Counted from the first letter of the stretch, positions 21,110 to 34,919 are shown. The stretch is DNA of 64,000 nt from Flavobacteriales bacterium (GCA_028281825.1 JANQJC010000107.1:43705-107704), one strand, 5' to 3'. The notes: a model not told the origin generated them from the sequence alone. Translations and numbers: made by a program.

Positions 21110-22338
21110 CCTATTGCTTTTAATCTACTCAACAAGGGTGGGTGTGAATAGTTGATAAACACGTACAAAGGATGTGGCCTCAGATTCGATAGATTATTCG
21201 CTGACAGTTTCTTCAAGGCATCTTTCAATGCTTCCCCCTTGTATGTAGTTGCTGCGTAGTTATCCGCTTCAAACTCATTCTTGCGTGACAGCATATTCAT
21301 CAGTATACCAGTAACTGTTGAAATAGGACTGTACAACATGCCAAAAGCCACCAAACCCAAATGAAAGCTTGGCTCCACCCCACCTAGGGCTTGCGATAAC
21401 ACTGGATTACCAATGAACAGGGATAGAATAAACAACACCAATCCCGTTTGAAGGATAGAAATAGCTATACTCACTATGATGTGCTTTTTCTTATAATGGC
21501 CTATTTCGTGGGCAAGCACTGCCACTAGCTCTTCAGTGGTGTGTTGTTCTATTAAGGTATCATACAACACAATTTTCTTCTTAGGCCCCAAACCTGTAAA
21601 ATATGCATTTGACTTACCTGAACGCTTGGAACCGTCAATCACAAAAATGTTGTTCAGTTTAAAATCTACTTTGCTGGCATATTCTTCAATAGCTGTTCGC
21701 AACTCCCCTTCTTGCAAAGGGGTCAGCTTATTGAATATAGGTACTATAATAGAGCCGTAGAACATCGTCATGATAAGCATAAAAAAAGCCACCAAACCCC
21801 ACGCATACAACCAAAAGTCCTCTGTTGTAGTTTCATAAACCGACACGATAAGAGATATGAGTAGTGCCCCAATAATTCCGCCCAACAAATAACCTTTCAG
21901 CTTATCAATTATGAAGGTGCTTATCGTCATTTTGTTGAAGCCAAATTTTTCTTCAATCACAAAAATACTGTACAACTGAAAGGGAATTCCTAAGATATCA
22001 GAGGCTACTGCCAATACACCAAAAAACAGCAAGGTGGTAGTGATGGGGTCACCATTAGTGAAAGTCCTTACCCATTGGTCAAGCATGCCAAAACCACCAA
22101 AGATGAGCATAAAGAGCATTAGCAGAAAGCTGAAAGTGCCTGTGATAATTCCAAAGCGGGTGTTTACGCTTTCATACTCCTGGGTTTTGAGATACTTCTC
22201 TTCATCAAAAGTATCTTTCAATTCTTTAGGCAGGGGGCCTTTATTGCTTATGGAGTTCAGGTAGGTCAATATCCTACCAAAGACATAGTCAAATAAAAGA
22301 ATAGCGATGATTATATAAAGTACAGCTTGTGGTGACAT
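21106..22338 (-). CDS. M48-family metallopeptidase (Ste24/CAAX prenyl protease-like)
   Basis: 410 aa; multi-TM; VAVLAHEIGHYKKKH HExxH zinc motif; EFEADNYA third ligand. Confidence 0.93.
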   Translation of the reverse strand: MSPQAVLYIIIAILLFDYVFGRILTYLNSISNKGPLPKELKDTFDEEKYLKTQEYESVNTRFGIITGTFSFLLMLFMLIFGGFGMLDQWVRTFTNGDPITTTLLFFGVLAVASDILGIPFQLYSIFVIEEKFGFNKMTISTFIIDKLKGYLLGGIIGALLISLIVSVYETTTEDFWLYAWGLVAFFMLIMTMFYGSIIVPIFNKLTPLQEGELRTAIEEYASKVDFKLNNIFVIDGSKRSGKSNAYFTGLGPKKKIVLYDTLIEQHTTEELVAVLAHEIGHYKKKHIIVSIAISILQTGLVLFILSLFIGNPVLSQALGGVEPSFHLGLVAFGMLYSPISTVTGILMNMLSRKNEFEADNYAATTYKGEALKDALKKLSANNLSNLRPHPLYVFINYSHPPLLSRLKAIG

Positions 22339-23213
22339 CAGTAGTTTTTCACCAATTCCCTAATTTTCTTTCTCACCTCATCATTCACTGGCACCAGTGG
22401 CAATCGCACTTTTTCTTTGCAGATACCCAAAGCATTTAGGGAAGCTTTTACCCCTCCTGGATTACCATCAGCAAAGTGCCATTGCATAATGTCAAATAAT
22501 TTGTATTGCAACTCTCTTGCTCCTCTCATTTTACCTTTAAGTGCACGGCGCACCATTTCTGAGAAATCTTCAGGGAAGGCATTAGCAGTAACGGATATTA
22601 CTCCATCACCACCAGCTGCAACAATGGGCAATGTTAAAGTATCATCCCCTGAAATGACCAAGAATCTCCTAGGCTTGTTTTTGATGATTTCCATGCATTG
22701 CTCCAGATTACCTGAGGCTTCCTTAACAGCAATGATGTTATCGAAATCATTTGCCAATCTTAGAGTGGTTTCAGCAGTAATGTTTGAGCTGGTTCTTCCT
22801 GGAACATTATATAAAATAACAGGCACGGGGCTTGCTCCAGCAATCATCTTATAGTGCTCATATATCCCACCTTGTGAGGGCTTATTATAATATGGCGAAA
22901 CAGAGAGTATGGCATCGATGCCTTCAAAGTTTTGTTCTGCGATGCTGTTTAAAACACTTTGTGTGCTATTGCCACCCATCCCTAAAACAATTGGTACACG
23001 CCCTTCAGCTGCATCTATGACAGCATTAACAACGGCATTCTTCTCATCCTTGCTTAAGGTAACCGACTCACCAGTAGTGCCAAGAACAACCAAGTACTCC
23101 ACCTTACCATCTATCAGGTGATTAACCAGTTTGTCCAAACATTTAAAATCAATACTTCCATCCTCTCGAAAAGGAGTGACAATAGCTACTCCCGTGCCTT
23201 TAAACTGCTTCAT
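22338..23213 (-). CDS. dapA: 4-hydroxy-tetrahydrodipicolinate synthase
   Basis: 291 aa; GTTGESVTLSKDE, YYNKPSQGGIYEHYK, VPVILYNVPGRTSSNI, VKEASGN catalytic Lys region. Confidence 0.96.
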   Translation of the reverse strand: MKQFKGTGVAIVTPFREDGSIDFKCLDKLVNHLIDGKVEYLVVLGTTGESVTLSKDEKNAVVNAVIDAAEGRVPIVLGMGGNSTQSVLNSIAEQNFEGIDAILSVSPYYNKPSQGGIYEHYKMIAGASPVPVILYNVPGRTSSNITAETTLRLANDFDNIIAVKEASGNLEQCMEIIKNKPRRFLVISGDDTLTLPIVAAGGDGVISVTANAFPEDFSEMVRRALKGKMRGARELQYKLFDIMQWHFADGNPGGVKASLNALGICKEKVRLPLVPVNDEVRKKIRELVKNY

Positions 23214-23763
23214 TTAGTGGTCTATTTATAATCGTTAGGTAATGTTTCATTTGTCCAATAAGATACTTTAGCGTTTTTCCTTCTTCCACCAATAGCATCA
23301 TATCATATAAGTCTTGTTTATCTTCTTGATATTTTCCTACTTTAAATTTTGCATTTGAAGTTGCTACCGCAAATTGCATGGGCAATTTATCTTCCTCACT
23401 CAAGTCTATCAATATATCAAATTCTTGTTGTATAAAACTATCTGCATCTGGGCTATTGGGTTTAAAATACCAATTTAGTCCAGCTTTTTGAAAGTAAGAA
23501 TATACATTGGTGTGTTTCAGAAATCCCATTATCTCCTTGCTCTCTACATAACCCAGGGCTTTTACATGCTTGCCTTGGTCATGCAAGTAATCCACAAAAT
23601 AATGGATATGCCCAAATTGAGATTCATCCTTTACTTCATAGATAATGCCTACTGTTCGGGCATCAGCAATATTGTAGACCTTAGTTTTCCTGTCTGACTT
23701 CCTGAGAAGTGAAGACAGCATTAAGACTCCTATTTTGCTCTTTATTTGGTCTAAAATGTTCAC
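23200..23763 (-). CDS. conserved hypothetical protein
   Basis: 187 aa; overlaps dapA start; LDQIKSKIGVLMLSSLLRKSDRKTKVYNIADARTVGIIYEVKDE. Confidence 0.75.
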   Translation of the reverse strand: MNILDQIKSKIGVLMLSSLLRKSDRKTKVYNIADARTVGIIYEVKDESQFGHIHYFVDYLHDQGKHVKALGYVESKEIMGFLKHTNVYSYFQKAGLNWYFKPNSPDADSFIQQEFDILIDLSEEDKLPMQFAVATSNAKFKVGKYQEDKQDLYDMMLLVEEGKTLKYLIGQMKHYLTIINRPLNEAV

Positions 23764-23784
23764 TGCTTTCGTCTTTTAACCTTG

Positions 23785-26587
<2,803 letters not shown>

Positions 26588-26600
<13 letters not shown>

Positions 26601-27451
26601 CTCAGCATTCTGTCTTTATCTCTCAGGTCTTTTTTTAACTCACAAGTGGAGAAGCCAAAGCTACTACACAACTCTATCAAAGATTGTCCAAGCTTTTCAT
26701 TCAGTTCAAAATAAATGTTTCCTCCATCCTTTAGGTGAGTTTGTGCAAACTTTAAAATATGCTGGTAAAAAACCAAAGGGCTGTCTTCTTTCACAAATAA
26801 GGCAATCTCAGGCTCATAGCCTAATACATTTTTCTCCATCAATTCCTTCTCACTTTCCAGCACATAAGGCGGGTTACTGACTATTATATCATATTTACCC
26901 AGCCTCTCCCACTCATTCTCATCACTTATGTCCAATTGAGTAAACTCCACTTCCGTTTTGTTCAAATCAGCATTTTTCTTGGCCACTTCTAAAGCTTCTT
27001 GTGATATATCTATCGCTTTAACCCTGCTATGTGATATATTCATTTTCAACGAAACTGGAATACATCCACTGCCAGTGCCTATATCAAATATGTCTAGGTT
27101 CTCGTTTTCATGTGATTTGATTATCCAATCCACCAACTCCTCCGTTTCCGGTCTTGGGATTAAGACTGCCTTATTCACCTTAAAGTTTAATCCGTAGAAC
27201 TCGGTTTCACCCAGAATGTATTGTATTGGCTCAGACTGCTTTAGTCGCTTTACTACCCTTATAAAACTGAGTAATTCAGATTCACTTAATCGTTCATTAC
27301 CTTTTATTATCAACGCAGAACGGGTAAAACCTTTATAATGGTTGAAGGAGAGAAAAGCGAAAGAATCCACTTCTTGCTTTGGATATATAGCATCCAGTTG
27401 CAGGTGGAAATACTCCACTACAGACTTGACAGTATTATCAGGCACTTTCAT
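26588..27451 (-). CDS. prmC: peptide chain release factor N5-glutamine methyltransferase
   Basis: FDIGTGSGCIPVSL SAM motif and IIVSNPPYV NPPY motif; ORF opens at 27478 but MKVPDNTVKSVVEYF at 27451 is the likely start. Confidence 0.93.
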
Positions 27452-27525
27452 TCCCATAAAGCGGGGTAAAAATACCAAAATACCCCACTAGCATTGAATA
27501 AGGGAAAAAGTATCTTTGCAACCCA

Positions 27526-28932
27526 ATGAGCAGAAAGTTAAAAGATAAGATAGTAGAGAACATCAGCATTATTGATATTGCTGTGAAAGGGAAGTCAATA
27601 GGCAAAGTAGACAATATGGTATACTTCGTTGCTGATACCGTACCTGGTGATGTGGTGGATGTAAAAATAACACGCAAGAAGGCTAACTTCAGGGAAGGTA
27701 GGCCTGTTAAATTTCATCAGTATTCAGAATACCGTGTAGACCCCACTTGCGAGCACTTTGGTGTGTGTGGTGGCTGTAAATGGCAAAACATCGACTACAA
27801 GCAACAGCTTTTTTATAAGGAGAAGCACGTACGCGACAACCTTGAACGAATAGCCAAAGTTGAGATACCAGAAGTAAACCCTATTCTTCATTCAGCAAAT
27901 ACGTTAAACTATAGAAATAAACTTGAGTTTGCATTCTCAGAGCGGGGTTGGTTGACATATGAGCAAATACAAACAGGTGAGCGAATTGAAAACAGGAATG
28001 CCCTTGGTTTCCACCTACCAGGCCGCTTTGATAGAATTATAGATGTAAACAAATGCCATTTGCAACCATATCCCAGTAATGCCATTAGGTTAGAAACTAA
28101 GAAGTTTGCAGCTGAAAATGATATGGCATTTTTCAATATCAGGGAACAAGAAGGTTTTTTACGGCAATTGGTAATACGCACTTCGGGTACCGGAGAAGTA
28201 ATGGTTATTGTCATCTTCTTTTATGAGGATAAGGAGAAACGAGAGCTTTTGCTGAATCATTTGGGTGAAAAGTTCCCAGAAATAACCTCGCTGACTTATA
28301 TCATCAACCCTAAGAAGAATGACACTTTCTCTGATTTGGATGTTCATATCTATAAAGGGAAAGACCACATTATAGAAGAAATGGAAGGCCTGCAGTTTAT
28401 GGTTGGGCCAAAATCGTTCTATCAAACTAACTCAGAACAGGCTTATGAATTATATAAAGTAGCCAGAGAGTATGCCCAAATTACCCAAGAAGATATTGTG
28501 TATGATTTATATACGGGTACTGGTACTATTGCCTGTTTTGTGGCACCACAGGCTAAAAAAGTGGTAGGTATAGAGTATATAGAAGAAGCTATTGAGGATG
28601 CAAAGAAAAATGCCCAGCATAACCAATTGGACAATACTACCTTTTATGCCGGTGACATGAAAGATGTGTTGACCACTGAATTTGCAGAGAAGAATGGTAA
28701 ACCCGATGTGATTATCACTGACCCACCGCGTGCAGGTATGCATCAGGATGTAGTGGAAAAAATAATTGAACTTTCTCCTAAAAGGGTTGTTTATGTAAGT
28801 TGTAATCCCTCAACGCAAGCAAGGGATATTGAAATATTGGGAGGGCATTACAACGTTAAGACAATACAACCCGTTGACATGTTCCCACAGACGCATCATG
28901 TAGAGAACATCATTTTACTGGAGAAAAAATGA
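27526..28932 (+). CDS. rlmD: 23S rRNA (uracil-5-)-methyltransferase RlmD/RumA family
   Basis: 468 aa; N-terminal TRAM; C-x5-C-GGCKWQ Fe-S motif; YDLYTGTGTIACF; VYVSCNPSTQARD. Confidence 0.92.
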   Translation: MSRKLKDKIVENISIIDIAVKGKSIGKVDNMVYFVADTVPGDVVDVKITRKKANFREGRPVKFHQYSEYRVDPTCEHFGVCGGCKWQNIDYKQQLFYKEKHVRDNLERIAKVEIPEVNPILHSANTLNYRNKLEFAFSERGWLTYEQIQTGERIENRNALGFHLPGRFDRIIDVNKCHLQPYPSNAIRLETKKFAAENDMAFFNIREQEGFLRQLVIRTSGTGEVMVIVIFFYEDKEKRELLLNHLGEKFPEITSLTYIINPKKNDTFSDLDVHIYKGKDHIIEEMEGLQFMVGPKSFYQTNSEQAYELYKVAREYAQITQEDIVYDLYTGTGTIACFVAPQAKKVVGIEYIEEAIEDAKKNAQHNQLDNTTFYAGDMKDVLTTEFAEKNGKPDVIITDPPRAGMHQDVVEKIIELSPKRVVYVSCNPSTQARDIEILGGHYNVKTIQPVDMFPQTHHVENIILLEKK

Positions 28933-29522
28933 GCAACCTGAAACTTGACAAAGAATTTTGGAATAACCGCTACAAAACTGGTGAAACGGGTTGGGACATC
29001 GGCTACCCTTCTACCCCAATAAAGGAGTACATAGACCAGCTTGGGGATAAAAGCCTGAGAATACTTATTCCTGGTTGTGGCAAGGCTTATGAAGCCGAAT
29101 ACCTTTATCAGCAAGGATTTAAGAATGTGTACCTTATAGACTTGTCAGAACTTGCATTTGAGGAGTTCAAAAATCGAGTGCCCAATTTCCCGACTGAGCA
29201 TTTGATAGTAGGGAACTTTTTTGACCATGAGAACCAATATGACCTCATTATTGAACAAACTTTCTTTTGTGCTATCGACCCTAATTTGAGAAGTAAGTAT
29301 GTTAAGAAGGTGAAAGAGTTGCTTAAACCAAAAGGAAAATTAGCAGGGTTATTGTTTGACACTGAACTTAATGAAGACCACCCTCCATTTGGCGGAAGCC
29401 AGAAAGAATATCAAGACTTGTTCTCTCCCCACTTTTCGATAAAAACAATGCAGAAAGCACACAACTCTATAGAGCCAAGAGCAGAAAGAGAAGTCTTTGT
29501 TATCTTTAGTAACGATAGATAG
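28929..29522 (+). CDS. TPMT-family SAM-dependent methyltransferase
   Basis: 197 aa; FWNNRYKTGETGWDIGYPSTPIKEYIDQL, LIPGCGKAYEAEYL; ATGA overlap with rlmD. Confidence 0.88.
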   Translation: MSNLKLDKEFWNNRYKTGETGWDIGYPSTPIKEYIDQLGDKSLRILIPGCGKAYEAEYLYQQGFKNVYLIDLSELAFEEFKNRVPNFPTEHLIVGNFFDHENQYDLIIEQTFFCAIDPNLRSKYVKKVKELLKPKGKLAGLLFDTELNEDHPPFGGSQKEYQDLFSPHFSIKTMQKAHNSIEPRAEREVFVIFSNDR

Positions 29523-29605
29523 CACGACAGGGCAATGTCGTTCGTCGATTAAATCCAACTTTTTCTCTTGTATCCGTACAACTTTTTGATAATCAATAAG
29601 GTATT

Positions 29606-30952
29606 GTGCGAATCGTGAAAAAATTACTTACACTAGGTTTTGTTGCTATAATTTCTCTTGCGGCAATGGCAAGCGAAGCGATTGATTTACTCGAGCAAAA
29701 GTTGGATTCACGTCTAAAAAACGAGCTTAGAGACACTACCACCATTGATTTGCTCAAAGAGCTTTCTCACCATTATTTTTCCACTCAACCGCTGAAGGGT
29801 ATTGAGTATGCACAATTGGCTATGACTATTGCCAAAGAAAACAATGATGCTGAAAAGAAAGGGGATATCTTCAATTACTTTGGTAATTTTTATAGAGACC
29901 AAGGCTTGATTGACCTAGCGCTTGAAGCTCACCTTAACTCTTTGGAGATAAGCGAACAAATTGGCGATACACTAAGACTAGTGTTTGCCTTAAATGACCT
30001 GGGTAATATCTATTACGACCAAAAGAACTGGGAGACTGCCCTGAAGCATTACACCAGAGCTGCTGATTTGGCCAAAAATATTGGAAGTACGGATGCTTTA
30101 CCTGTTTCATACAATAACATTGGCTTAGTGATGCATAGCATGGGTGATTACGAAATGGCTTTTGCTTATTTCGCAAAAGCACTAAAGTATAGGGAAATGC
30201 AAAATAAGCCCGAGTTAATAGGCCACTCCTTTAATTACATAGGTATGGTATACCGAACTCAAGGCAATTACAGGTTGGCTACTGAGTATTTTGGCAAAGC
30301 CTTAAAAAACTTCAAAGAGATTAATAGTGAAATGCGTATTGGTGATACCTACCTAAATATTGGTATAAACTATGCCATGCAAGAAGACTACGAGATAGCC
30401 ATAGAGTGTTTTTCAAAAGCTCAAGGCTATTATGAAAATATTGAGCATAAAATTGAGCTTACTAATTGCTTTAAAGTAAGAGCTAAATATGAACTTGAAA
30501 TGGGTAAAGCTGGTGATGCTCAAAAAAATCTGGTTTCAGCTCTTGAACTTTGCGATAAGCATGGTTTTAGGGGCCTAAAAAAACAGGTACTTTACTTACT
30601 TTCCAAAGCTGAAGAAGAATTAGGTAATTATAAATCTGCGCTTGGGTATTATCAAGCTTACACAGAGTTGAAAGACTCCCTATCGAGCACAGAAGTAGCT
30701 AACAAAACAGCCCGCATGGAGGCCGCTTATTCTTTCCGCCAGAAAGAAAAAGAACATGTGCTCGCCCAAAAAGAAAGTGAAGTACGAGAAGAAAAACTGA
30801 TTGCCCAGCGTTTGAGGCTTAAGTTTTTAATTACCGTATTATCGGGTGCGTTGGTAGTGGCCCTGCTTATAGCTGCCCTGAGGTTGAAACCAAAAAGGCG
30901 CAAGAAAATCATCTCAGACCTAAAGACGAAAGTAGCTAGCTTACTCCACTAA
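29606..30952 (+). CDS. TPR-repeat protein with C-terminal TM segment
   Basis: 448 aa; five or more TPRs (LGNIYYDQKNWETALKHYTRAADLAK...), coiled coil, TM LKFLITVLSGALVVALLIAAL; apparent GTG start. Confidence 0.85.
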   Translation: MRIVKKLLTLGFVAIISLAAMASEAIDLLEQKLDSRLKNELRDTTTIDLLKELSHHYFSTQPLKGIEYAQLAMTIAKENNDAEKKGDIFNYFGNFYRDQGLIDLALEAHLNSLEISEQIGDTLRLVFALNDLGNIYYDQKNWETALKHYTRAADLAKNIGSTDALPVSYNNIGLVMHSMGDYEMAFAYFAKALKYREMQNKPELIGHSFNYIGMVYRTQGNYRLATEYFGKALKNFKEINSEMRIGDTYLNIGINYAMQEDYEIAIECFSKAQGYYENIEHKIELTNCFKVRAKYELEMGKAGDAQKNLVSALELCDKHGFRGLKKQVLYLLSKAEEELGNYKSALGYYQAYTELKDSLSSTEVANKTARMEAAYSFRQKEKEHVLAQKESEVREEKLIAQRLRLKFLITVLSGALVVALLIAALRLKPKRRKKIISDLKTKVASLLH

Positions 30953-31034
30953 TTAAGCTTTTGCACTTTTCTGGTATATGGGTCTTATAAGTCCCCAATT
31001 TTCCTATTTTTGACGCTCTTGAAAACTCAAGCCA

Positions 31035-32489
31035 ATGAGTGAAAAAAATATACACGTTACCTCAGAAATAGGAACCCTAAAAAGGCTGCTTATTCATAGC
31101 CCTGACGCGGGAATTGGGAAAATTGCCCCCCGGTTGAAGGACGAGCTGCTATATGATGATATAGTATACCTTGATAAAATGCGTGAAGAGTATGACGAAT
31201 ACCTCCAAGTATTGCTTTGGTTTCTAGACCCTGATATATTAAAAAACAGGAAAGATAAAAGCAGAGAATACTTTCAACCATCGGGTGAAAAGTATTTTCA
31301 ATCTGATAAAGTTATTGATGTTGAAAGCCTTTTAGTAAAGGTGCTCAAGAATGAAAAGGTAAAAGCCCTTTTGGTGGCTTCGACCTGTGCATTCGAAGAC
31401 CTGGACTTTGATACTCAAAACTTGCTTTTGACACTTGACCCCTACAAGCTAGCCAAAGTATTGATATCAGGTGCAATGGAAATAGACAATGGTGAGGATG
31501 AACTCTTCTTATTTGGGCCAGTACCTAACCTTATTTTCACAAGAGATGTAGGTACTGTTATCAACGACCATTTATTATTGAATAAATTTGCGCAAGAGGC
31601 CCGTTCAAGGGAAGCTTTGCTTATCAAATATATAGTTTACTACGAGCTTTTTGGCGAATACTATGACCCTGAAAGCAATACTTTTACAGATAAGGTGATT
31701 GAACTGAGCGATGATGAAGCTCGTTTTAGGACAGATGAGCCTAGCTATGTGACCATAGAGGGAGGCGATGTGATGATGGTAAGCCCCAAGCACTTATTTG
31801 TTGGAGCCAGTGAACGCACCTCAAAAAAGGCGATAGAAAAACTGATCGAAGTTTTATTTGACAAGAACTTGGTAGACAAAGTATCAGTAATTGCCATACC
31901 ACCAAAGAGGTCTTACATGCATATTGATACCATCTTTACACAGGTAAAGAAAGACCTTTGGATTTTATTCGGGCAGTTTTCAAAACAAGTAATTGCTCCT
32001 GATGCTTACAAGAATGGAATCACTGGCACACTTACCGAAGCTGAAACTTCGTTGCAAATCAAAATCACGCAGTTCCAAAGGGTTGCAGACGGAGACAGCT
32101 ATTCTGTTCGCCACAGAGGCATCCCCTACCTTGATGACTTATTTAATGAAGTGAGCAAAGAAATGGGTTGTGATGGCTGCGATATTATTTTGAGCGCTGG
32201 TGGTGAATTTCCTTACAACGAAAGAGAACAATGGACCGACTCATGCAACTTTTTGGCTTTGAGAGACGGGGTAATCGTGGGTTATGACAGGAATACAATG
32301 ACTGCTGAAGAATTCAAAAAGAAAGGCTTTAATGTTATCAAGTCTGGTGATTTTATCAAGGAAATGGAAAGCGGTAAAGCGTTTAGTGAGGTAATTACTG
32401 GTGATACACTTATTCTATTGCCATCATCAGAACTATCGCGAGCCAGAGGTGGAACGCATTGTATGAGTATGCCATTGCTACGTGACTGA
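31035..32489 (+). CDS. arginine deiminase/amidinotransferase-family protein
   Basis: 484 aa; PNLIFTRDVGTVINDHLLLNKFA, EGGDVMMVSPKHLFVGASERTS, SYMHIDTIFTQV, RARGGTHCMSMPL catalytic Cys region. Confidence 0.88.
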   Translation: MSEKNIHVTSEIGTLKRLLIHSPDAGIGKIAPRLKDELLYDDIVYLDKMREEYDEYLQVLLWFLDPDILKNRKDKSREYFQPSGEKYFQSDKVIDVESLLVKVLKNEKVKALLVASTCAFEDLDFDTQNLLLTLDPYKLAKVLISGAMEIDNGEDELFLFGPVPNLIFTRDVGTVINDHLLLNKFAQEARSREALLIKYIVYYELFGEYYDPESNTFTDKVIELSDDEARFRTDEPSYVTIEGGDVMMVSPKHLFVGASERTSKKAIEKLIEVLFDKNLVDKVSVIAIPPKRSYMHIDTIFTQVKKDLWILFGQFSKQVIAPDAYKNGITGTLTEAETSLQIKITQFQRVADGDSYSVRHRGIPYLDDLFNEVSKEMGCDGCDIILSAGGEFPYNEREQWTDSCNFLALRDGVIVGYDRNTMTAEEFKKKGFNVIKSGDFIKEMESGKAFSEVITGDTLILLPSSELSRARGGTHCMSMPLLRD

Positions 32490-32490
32490 A

Positions 32491-33432
32491 ATGGAGAAAC
32501 AAATTACTTCAACCATAATGATGATAAAGCCCGTTGGTTTTAGGTACAACGAGCAAACCGCCATTAATAATCATTATCAAAGAGTAGTGAAGGGGCTTGA
32601 CCCTACTGATGCACAGCTTAAAGCACTGGAGGAGTTCAATGCCTTTGCCGATAAACTGAAGGCTAAAAAGCTTGATGTAATAGTTTTTGAAGATTCACTT
32701 TATCCTGATACACCTGATTCCATATTCCCAAACAACTGGGTATCATTTCACGAAGATGGCACGGTGGTTATTTATCCTATGTATGCGGCTAACCGCAGGC
32801 CTGAGAGAAGACAAGATATTATTGAAGCGCTTGAAACAGAATATAACTTTGAAGTCGAGAAAATTGTTGACCTCAGTTATTTTGAAGAAGCCAATATGTT
32901 TCTTGAAGGTACAGGAAGCCTTGTTTTAGATAGACAGAATAAATTAGCTTACGCTTGTTTATCACCAAGGACACACAACGAAGTAGTTGATAAATTTTGT
33001 GAGGAAATGGGCTACACGGCCATTACTTTTAATGCCAGTCAATCAATCAATGATAAATTATCTCCCATTTACCATACCAATGTGATGATGTGTATTGCTG
33101 AAGAATTGGCTGTTGTTTGCTCCGAAAGTATCAGGGATGAAATAGAAAGAAGCAGGGTGTTGGATAGTCTTAGAAATAATGGCAAAGCGATAATTGATAT
33201 AAGCGAAGAGCAAAAAAACTTTTTTGCCGGCAATATGTTGCAAACAGTATCGCTAAAGGGTGATAAACTCATGATAATGTCAAGCCAGGCTTATCAAGCC
33301 TTGAATGAAAACCAAAAAACTAAAATAAAAGCGACCAATAAAATAATCCATAGCCGACTTGATGTTATCGAGGCATGTGGCGGGGGAAGCGCTCGCTGCA
33401 TGATGGCCGAAATATTTTTACCAAAAAGATGA
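32491..33432 (+). CDS. ctlX: citrulline utilization hydrolase CtlX-type amidinotransferase-fold protein
   Basis: FPNNWVSFHEDGTVVIYPMYAANRRPERR, LEGTGSLVLDR, ACGGGSARCMMAEIFLP catalytic Cys; ATG at 32491 preferred over the tracked GTG at 32482. Confidence 0.88.
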   Translation: MEKQITSTIMMIKPVGFRYNEQTAINNHYQRVVKGLDPTDAQLKALEEFNAFADKLKAKKLDVIVFEDSLYPDTPDSIFPNNWVSFHEDGTVVIYPMYAANRRPERRQDIIEALETEYNFEVEKIVDLSYFEEANMFLEGTGSLVLDRQNKLAYACLSPRTHNEVVDKFCEEMGYTAITFNASQSINDKLSPIYHTNVMMCIAEELAVVCSESIRDEIERSRVLDSLRNNGKAIIDISEEQKNFFAGNMLQTVSLKGDKLMIMSSQAYQALNENQKTKIKATNKIIHSRLDVIEACGGGSARCMMAEIFLPKR

Positions 33433-34826
33433 GAAACGCTTACATCGAGTTAATCCAACAAACTTTTGACTTTCCGCAGGAAGGCTTTGAGGTACAAGAC
33501 GATATGCTACACTTTAATGGTATCCCTTTGATGGACGTTATTGAGCAGTATGGAACACCTTTGAGGTTAACATATCTCCCAAAGATATCTGAGCAAATTG
33601 CCGAAGCTAAAACGCTGTTTGGTAATGCCATGAAAGAGAACAAGTACAATGGTGAATACTATTACTGCTACTGTACCAAGAGTTCTCACTTTTCATTCGT
33701 CATGGATGAAGTGTTGAAAAACGATGTACACATTGAAACATCATCGGCATATGATATCGAAATAGTGCGTAAGCTGCATGAAAAGGGTAAGTTAACCAAA
33801 GACCATTACATTGTATGCAATGGGTATAAGCGCACAGCATACAAAGAAAAAATAGCTCGACTCATCAATGATGGCTTTACGAATACCATTCCAGTTCTCG
33901 ACAATTTAAAAGAGCTTGATTCTTACAAAGAACTAGGAGTTAAAAAAGCTAAATTAGGTATCCGCATTGCCTCTGAAGAAGAGCCTGATTTTCAGTTTTA
34001 TACGTCAAGGCTAGGTATCAGGTATAGAGATATAGTTGATTATTACAAAAACGATATACAAGGCGACGACAGGTTTGAGCTCAAGATGCTCCACTTTTTC
34101 ATTAATACAGGTATAGAGGATACTGCTTATTACTGGAGTGAACTGTATAAATGCCTTAATGTGTACGTAGAGTTGAAAAAGATTTGCCCCGAGTTGAATT
34201 CGCTGAATATTGGTGGTGGGTTTCCAATTAAAAACTCATTGGCTGCTGACTACGACTACGAGTATATGGTGAATGAGATTGTAAACCAGATAAAGACTGT
34301 ATGCGAAAGGCATAATGTTCCTGAACCTAATATTTTTACCGAATTTGGTTCTTTTACTGTTGGAGAAAGCGGGGCAATTATCTACGAAGTGATTGACCAA
34401 AAAATGCAAAATGACAGGGAGCTGTGGTATATGATTGATAGTTCATTCATCACTACCTTGCCTGATACGTGGGGTATTAATGGCCGTTTTATACTACTGG
34501 CTGTTAACAACTGGAACAAAGAATACCGCAGGGTAAACCTTGGCGGACTTACCTGTGACAGTTTGGATTACTATAATTCAGAATCGCACATTAACCAGGT
34601 GTTTTTGCCCAAAGTGAAAAGTGGTGAGCGATTATTTATTGGATTTTTCAATACTGGTGCTTACCAAAGCTCTTTGGGTGGATATGGAGGTATTCAGCAT
34701 TGTTTGATACCAGCACCAAGGCATGTGATAATAGATAAAGACGAGAATGGTAATTTCAATAGCCGGGTATTTGCTGAAGAACAAAGTCATGAGTCCATGT
34801 TAAAAATATTGGGTTATGATTCCTAA
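33429..34826 (+). CDS. speA: arginine decarboxylase-like PLP enzyme (fold III)
   Basis: ATGA overlap with ctlX stop at 33429-33432; YGTPLRLTYLPKI, YCTKSSHFSFVMDEVL PLP-Lys region, LNIGGGFPIKNS, EFGSFTVGESG. Confidence 0.82.
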   Translation: MRNAYIELIQQTFDFPQEGFEVQDDMLHFNGIPLMDVIEQYGTPLRLTYLPKISEQIAEAKTLFGNAMKENKYNGEYYYCYCTKSSHFSFVMDEVLKNDVHIETSSAYDIEIVRKLHEKGKLTKDHYIVCNGYKRTAYKEKIARLINDGFTNTIPVLDNLKELDSYKELGVKKAKLGIRIASEEEPDFQFYTSRLGIRYRDIVDYYKNDIQGDDRFELKMLHFFINTGIEDTAYYWSELYKCLNVYVELKKICPELNSLNIGGGFPIKNSLAADYDYEYMVNEIVNQIKTVCERHNVPEPNIFTEFGSFTVGESGAIIYEVIDQKMQNDRELWYMIDSSFITTLPDTWGINGRFILLAVNNWNKEYRRVNLGGLTCDSLDYYNSESHINQVFLPKVKSGERLFIGFFNTGAYQSSLGGYGGIQHCLIPAPRHVIIDKDENGNFNSRVFAEEQSHESMLKILGYDS

Positions 34827-34919
34827 AACTTTTCTAGGTATTTTTCGTAATATTCAACGCGAGAATTACTGACGAATATTGTTAGGAATCAATAATATAA
34901 AAACAGCCTACCACTCCTC

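Noticed and set aside
22417-22854. 145-aa plus-strand ORF
   Set aside because: Antisense to dapA; no recognisable domain.
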